Shown here piece after piece: positions 5,849-7,977 of a stretch of 7,977 nucleotides of DNA. The DNA comes from Methanomicrobiales archaeon (GTDB lineage Archaea > Halobacteriota > Methanomicrobia > Methanomicrobiales > Methanoculleaceae), in contig JAGVUK010000170.1 of the NCBI GenBank assembly GCA_019136335.1, positions 1-7,977 of the forward strand. The letters run 5' to 3'. The position numbers and the translations under genes were made by a program. The first letter of the stretch is position 1. Every line of letters begins with the position of its first letter. Under the pieces are notes generated by a model. It saw only the letters and a list, made by a program, of their open reading frames with translations. It was not told the DNA's origin and did no database searches.

Positions 5849-5852
5849 GGCT

Positions 5853-6530
5853 TCAGAGTTCGTAGCGCTTCAGGAACTCCCGGATCTTCCGCGACTCCAC
5901 CCACTCGCGGTCGAGCTCGCTGATCCGCGTGTTGATCCTTTTGACCTGCTCACTGAGTATCTCTGCGGTCTCCGCATCATCGAGCAGGTCCGCGACCCCC
6001 ATGATCACCTGGAGCGGGTGGCGGACGTGGTCGGCAAGGACGGCGAACTGCGCTATGTTTCGCGCGTTCAGGTCGAGGGCCTGCTCCCGGAGCCGCTCGT
6101 AGAGGACCCGCTCGGATATATCCCGCCCTACGGCCTGGAACCCCACGGTCACCCCTTTCTCGATGATCGGCGACCCATTCACCTCCAGCACGGCGGTCTC
6201 CCCGTTCTTCCGCCTGACCTCGATCTGGAGGCCCTCGACCGATCTACCCTGGAGCACCCGCCGGCGCCCCTCCTCCCATACCGGGAGGCTTACCGGGAGG
6301 ATGTAGTCCTCCCAGTCGGTCCCTTTCATCATCTCGGGCGGGTACCCGAGTATACGCTCCATCGCCGGCGAGATGTAGTTCAGTCCCCCGTCCAGGTAGG
6401 ACGTGGCGATGAGGTCGAAGCTCCGCTGGGCGATCCCCCGGAACTTTGCTTCGCTCTCCCGGAGCGCCGCTTCTGCCTGGAACCGTTCGATGATCCGGCC
6501 GAGCCGCTCCGCGACGGCGTCAAGCAGCAT
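5853..6530 (-). CDS. C-terminal reading frame of the broken sensor (GAF end, PAS3, DHp-like)
   Basis: 225 codons from the ATG at 6530, though the coding-like sequence of this frame reaches up to about 6680 (GETPWRQESPIVVCG, RLGEVEVRYLSKKPE, EGPFLSEER). From the ATG: GAF end at 1-18, PAS3 at about 21-142 (SEAKFRGIAQRSFDLI, NYISPAMERILGYPPEMMKG, VGRDISERVLYERL), then a helical region with H168 and H171 in DHVRHPLQVIMG and a final EFLKRYEL. No HATPase domain follows. If translated alone it would be a PAS protein with a DHp-like dimerisation segment. It is convergent with the mazF-like gene, with 4 bp between the stops. Confidence 0.65.
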   Translation of the reverse strand: MLLDAVAERLGRIIERFQAEAALRESEAKFRGIAQRSFDLIATSYLDGGLNYISPAMERILGYPPEMMKGTDWEDYILPVSLPVWEEGRRRVLQGRSVEGLQIEVRRKNGETAVLEVNGSPIIEKGVTVGFQAVGRDISERVLYERLREQALDLNARNIAQFAVLADHVRHPLQVIMGVADLLDDAETAEILSEQVKRINTRISELDREWVESRKIREFLKRYEL

Positions 6531-7468
6531 CCGCTCCTCCGAGAGGAACGGCCCCTCAGCCGCCTCCGGTTTCTTGCTGAGGTACCGGACCTCGACCTCG
6601 CCGAGCCTCGCGCCGCAGACGACGATCGGGCTCTCCTGTCTCCAGGGTGTCTCTCCCGGCCCGCCCCGGCGGTACTCCCCGGGTACTGCCAGCCGGAGGG
6701 GAGGGTATCGGCAACCGCCTGCAGGAGCCCGTCAAGCGTTATCCCCGGCACCTCGACGAGGCGCGTGATGGTATACAGGCACCGGAGCTCGTTCATCCGT
6801 TCCCGGAGCGCCGTCTCCGCCCGGTCCCTCTCGGTCACGTCAAAGGCCGTCCCGGTGACCCCGGTGATCCTGCCCTCCGCATCCCGGAGGGGTTTGAGCG
6901 TCAGGTCCCGGACACGCAGGTCGCCGCCGATGTTGAGCGTCACCGCCGCCCGCACCGTCTCTCCCATCTCGAGGGTCCGGCGTTTGTGCGCGGTAAGATG
7001 CGCCCCGTTTGCAGGAAAGGCCTCCTCGTCCCGCATCCCGATGATGGACTCGTCCGTGGACCCGAGCTGCTGGTTATAGGACCAGGTGTAGCGGAGATCC
7101 GCATCCTGCGCAAAGACGACCACCGGCGACTGGCCGAGGGCGGCCCTGAAGTGGTGCGCGTCCAGGTCTCCGGTGGCATCCCGAACCCTGATGAGCCGCT
7201 GCCCGGCAAGGACCGGTGCGCCCGAGACCGAGAACCAGCGCCGGGTGCCGTCTGGCGACCGGATGCGGCAGCGGAGCTCGGGCAGATCCGCGCCGTCTTC
7301 GAGCGCCTGCCGGATCAGCCGTGCAGAGGCCGTATCCTCGATAGCCGGCAGAAGATGCCCGTCAAGGAGAGAGAGCACGTCCATCCCGGGGATCTCTTCC
7401 GGTCGGAGAGCAAGAATCCGCGCGAGAGCCGGATTGCACCAGAGGACCCTCCGGTCGCCGTTTACCAT
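6380..7468 (-). CDS. N-terminal reading frame of the broken sensor (PAS1, PAS2, part of GAF)
   Basis: 362 codons from the first in-frame ATG. Residues up to about GWQYPG (near 6678) read as genuine PAS/GAF protein (MVNGDRRVLWCNPALARIL, GMDVLSLLDGHLLPAI, DVTERDRAETALRERM). The last hundred or so are Arg/Ser-rich, as expected of a wrong frame in GC-rich DNA. The ATG at 7468 falls inside the first PAS strand; the in-frame codons before it (SKTEDGLL) clearly belong to the PAS domain, back to a TGA near 7544. This ATG is therefore probably not the native start. Confidence 0.6.
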   Translation of the reverse strand: MVNGDRRVLWCNPALARILALRPEEIPGMDVLSLLDGHLLPAIEDTASARLIRQALEDGADLPELRCRIRSPDGTRRWFSVSGAPVLAGQRLIRVRDATGDLDAHHFRAALGQSPVVVFAQDADLRYTWSYNQQLGSTDESIIGMRDEEAFPANGAHLTAHKRRTLEMGETVRAAVTLNIGGDLRVRDLTLKPLRDAEGRITGVTGTAFDVTERDRAETALRERMNELRCLYTITRLVEVPGITLDGLLQAVADTLPSGWQYPGSTAGAGRERHPGDRRARSSSAARGSARSRSGTSARNRRRLRGRSSRRSGCCLTPSRSGSAGSSNGSRQKRRSGRAKQSSGGSPSGASTSSPRPTWTGD

Positions 7469-7547
7469 GAGAAGACCGTCTTCCGTCTTCGAGAGCGCCG
7501 GGCACCGGCAGGCTGCAGGATGCCCGGTCCTGGTATGAATCCGTCAT

Positions 7548-7555
7548 TCACCTCC
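7548..7555 (-). promoter_or_regulatory. Near-perfect Shine-Dalgarno GGAGGTGA before the broken sensor
   Basis: GGAGGTGA on the minus strand touches the ATG at 7545-7547 and lies 7 nt before an in-frame ATT at 7538-7540. The ATG frame does not enter PAS1; the ATT frame does. The site marks the native start region and is the main reason to suspect a second indel downstream. TTATAC at 7565-7570 (minus strand) is a possible TATA element. Confidence 0.5.
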
Positions 7556-7682
7556 GGCGCTGGAGTATAACTGCTGTAGGGGTTTGAGTCGCGGAGGGGT
7601 AAAAAGGATTACGATCTGATTTTCGGACGGTACCACTCGTATGCCCAGCTTCGGGGTGAGTTTCGCGGCCGTTTCTGCCGTC

Positions 7683-7704
7683 CCCGGGGGGCAGGGCCCC
7701 CGGG
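7683..7704. repeat. GC-rich hairpin between the sensor and acyP
   Basis: CCCGGGGGGC (7683-7692) pairs with GCCCCCGGG (7696-7704), with one bulged G and a 3-nt loop. It lies 55-76 bp before the acyP start, upstream of the likely TATA box, so it is probably not in the acyP mRNA. No T tract follows. Confidence 0.4.
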
Positions 7705-7727
7705 ACATCCCCGGCGGGCCCGGCAGG

Positions 7728-7735
7728 GATAAGTC
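7728..7735 (+). promoter_or_regulatory. TATA-like box of acyP
   Basis: GATAAGTC is the only AT-containing block before the gene. It is centred about 28 bp from the ATG at 7759, which implies a leaderless transcript; no SD is visible before the ATG. Confidence 0.4.
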
Positions 7736-7758
7736 TTCCCGCCGCCGAACCCTGCTAC

Positions 7759-7977
7759 ATGAGAGTACGGACGCGCGTACTGGTCACCGGGCGGGTACAG
7801 GGTGTTGGGTTCCGGTGGGCTGTGGAGGACGAGGCCCGGGATGCGGGCGTCACCGGGTGGGTCAGGAACCTCCCCGACGGCCGCCTGGAGGCGGTCTTTG
7901 AGGGCGAGGAGGAGTCCGTGCGGCGGATGGTCGGGTTCTGCCGCCGGGGCCCGGCCGCGGCCCGGGTCGACGACGTG
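7759..7977 (+). CDS. acyP: Acylphosphatase, C-terminus cut by the window edge
   Basis: The first 73 codons of a family that is usually about 90 residues long. The enzyme hydrolyses acyl phosphates such as acetyl phosphate or carbamoyl phosphate to the acid and phosphate in the cytosol. The phosphate-binding loop GRVQGVGFR is at residues 11-19, with the catalytic Arg as R19. The second signature GVTGWVRNLPDGRLEAVFEG covers about 30-49, with the catalytic Asn as N37. The ATG at 7759 puts the usual short strand (RTRVLVTG) before the loop. The gene is divergent from the broken sensor and has no visible link to its neighbours. Confidence 0.93.
   Translation, partial: MRVRTRVLVTGRVQGVGFRWAVEDEARDAGVTGWVRNLPDGRLEAVFEGEEESVRRMVGFCRRGPAAARVDDV

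Larger units (their letters stand above)
5853..7547 (-). pseudogene. Frame-broken PAS-PAS-GAF-PAS sensor protein with DHp-like C-terminus
   Basis: One ancestral gene explains the whole stretch but is split over two or three frames. PAS1 (about 7500-7170) and PAS2 (about 7160-6840, with SYNQQLGSTDESIIG) lead to a GAF-type domain that starts ELRCLYTITRLVEVPGITLD and runs to LPSGWQYPG. There the frame fails. The -1 frame carries on the same domain as GEYRRGGPGETPWRQ and SEERMLLDAVAERLGRIIE, then PAS3 and an ARNIAQFAVLADHVRHPLQ segment with a His-box-like HPLQ. The protein ends in IREFLKRYEL without any ATP-binding kinase domain, so even intact it could not phosphorylate itself in the usual way. 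The break lies at about 6670-6687. A second break is likely near 7500, because the best start (ATG 7547, SD GGAGGTGA at 7548-7555) is out of frame with PAS1. Decay or sequence error are both possible. Confidence 0.75.

Noticed and set aside
5709..7079. 456-aa plus-strand frame, and 6647-7570 (307 aa)
   Set aside because: Both lie antisense to the second sensor gene, and 5709 also starts inside the mazF-like gene; they are open only because stop codons are rare in GC-rich DNA.
7641..7901. 86-aa plus-strand frame overlapping acyP
   Set aside because: Out of frame with the clear acylphosphatase; Gly/Arg/Pro-rich with no family features.

Overview
The window looks like chromosomal DNA from a high-GC methanogenic archaeon, most likely of the Methanomicrobiales (Methanoculleus-like). 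The signs are AT-rich TATA-like boxes about 28-30 nt before near-leaderless starts, archaeal Shine-Dalgarno sequences (GGTGATC, GGAGGTGA), very GC-rich third codon positions, multi-PAS sensor proteins with the linker modules common in methanogens, and a secreted PKD-type protein rich in N-glycosylation sequons. The genus is an inference and was not tested by any search.

Layout from left to right. (1) Positions 1-1383, minus strand: the N-terminal 461 residues of a PAS-PAS-PAS-GAF sensor protein that runs off the left edge. (2) 1384-1762: a divergent control region with a strong dyad (1460-1488), an 8-bp inverted repeat (1418-1440), two 26-bp direct repeats exactly 60 bp apart, and a TATA box for the rightward genes. 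(3) 1763-4094, plus strand: a two-gene unit, a small SHOCT-domain membrane protein overlapping a CopB-type (P1B-3) copper-exporting ATPase; a 22-25-residue hydrophobic microprotein may follow at 4112. (4) 4190-4539: non-coding, with a possible terminator, a very GC-rich hairpin and a G-run tract. (5) 4540-5364, plus: a secreted PKD-domain protein with a second beta-rich domain and a charged tail. (6) 5480-5848, plus: a solitary PemK/MazF-family protein. (7) 5853-7547, minus: a second multi-PAS/GAF sensor protein, convergent with mazF and broken by a frameshift in its GAF domain and possibly another at its N-terminus. (8) 7759 to the right edge, plus: the first 73 codons of acylphosphatase.

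Functionally, the clearest unit is metal efflux. The SHOCT protein starts with a His/Met-rich segment, CopB starts with a His-rich segment, and the two genes overlap by 50 nt, which suggests coupled translation and possibly a working partnership. A sensor whose first PAS domain carries a C-C-x-C cluster is transcribed away from this unit across a region full of possible operators. A regulatory link is plausible but not proven. The rest is a loose mix of sensory, envelope and housekeeping genes.

The observations most worth a second look are the broken sensor gene at 5853-7547, the 1460-1488 dyad, the paired 26-bp repeats, and the SHOCT/CopB overlap with its metal-binding-like N-termini. I saw no CRISPR array, transposase, tRNA or rRNA.
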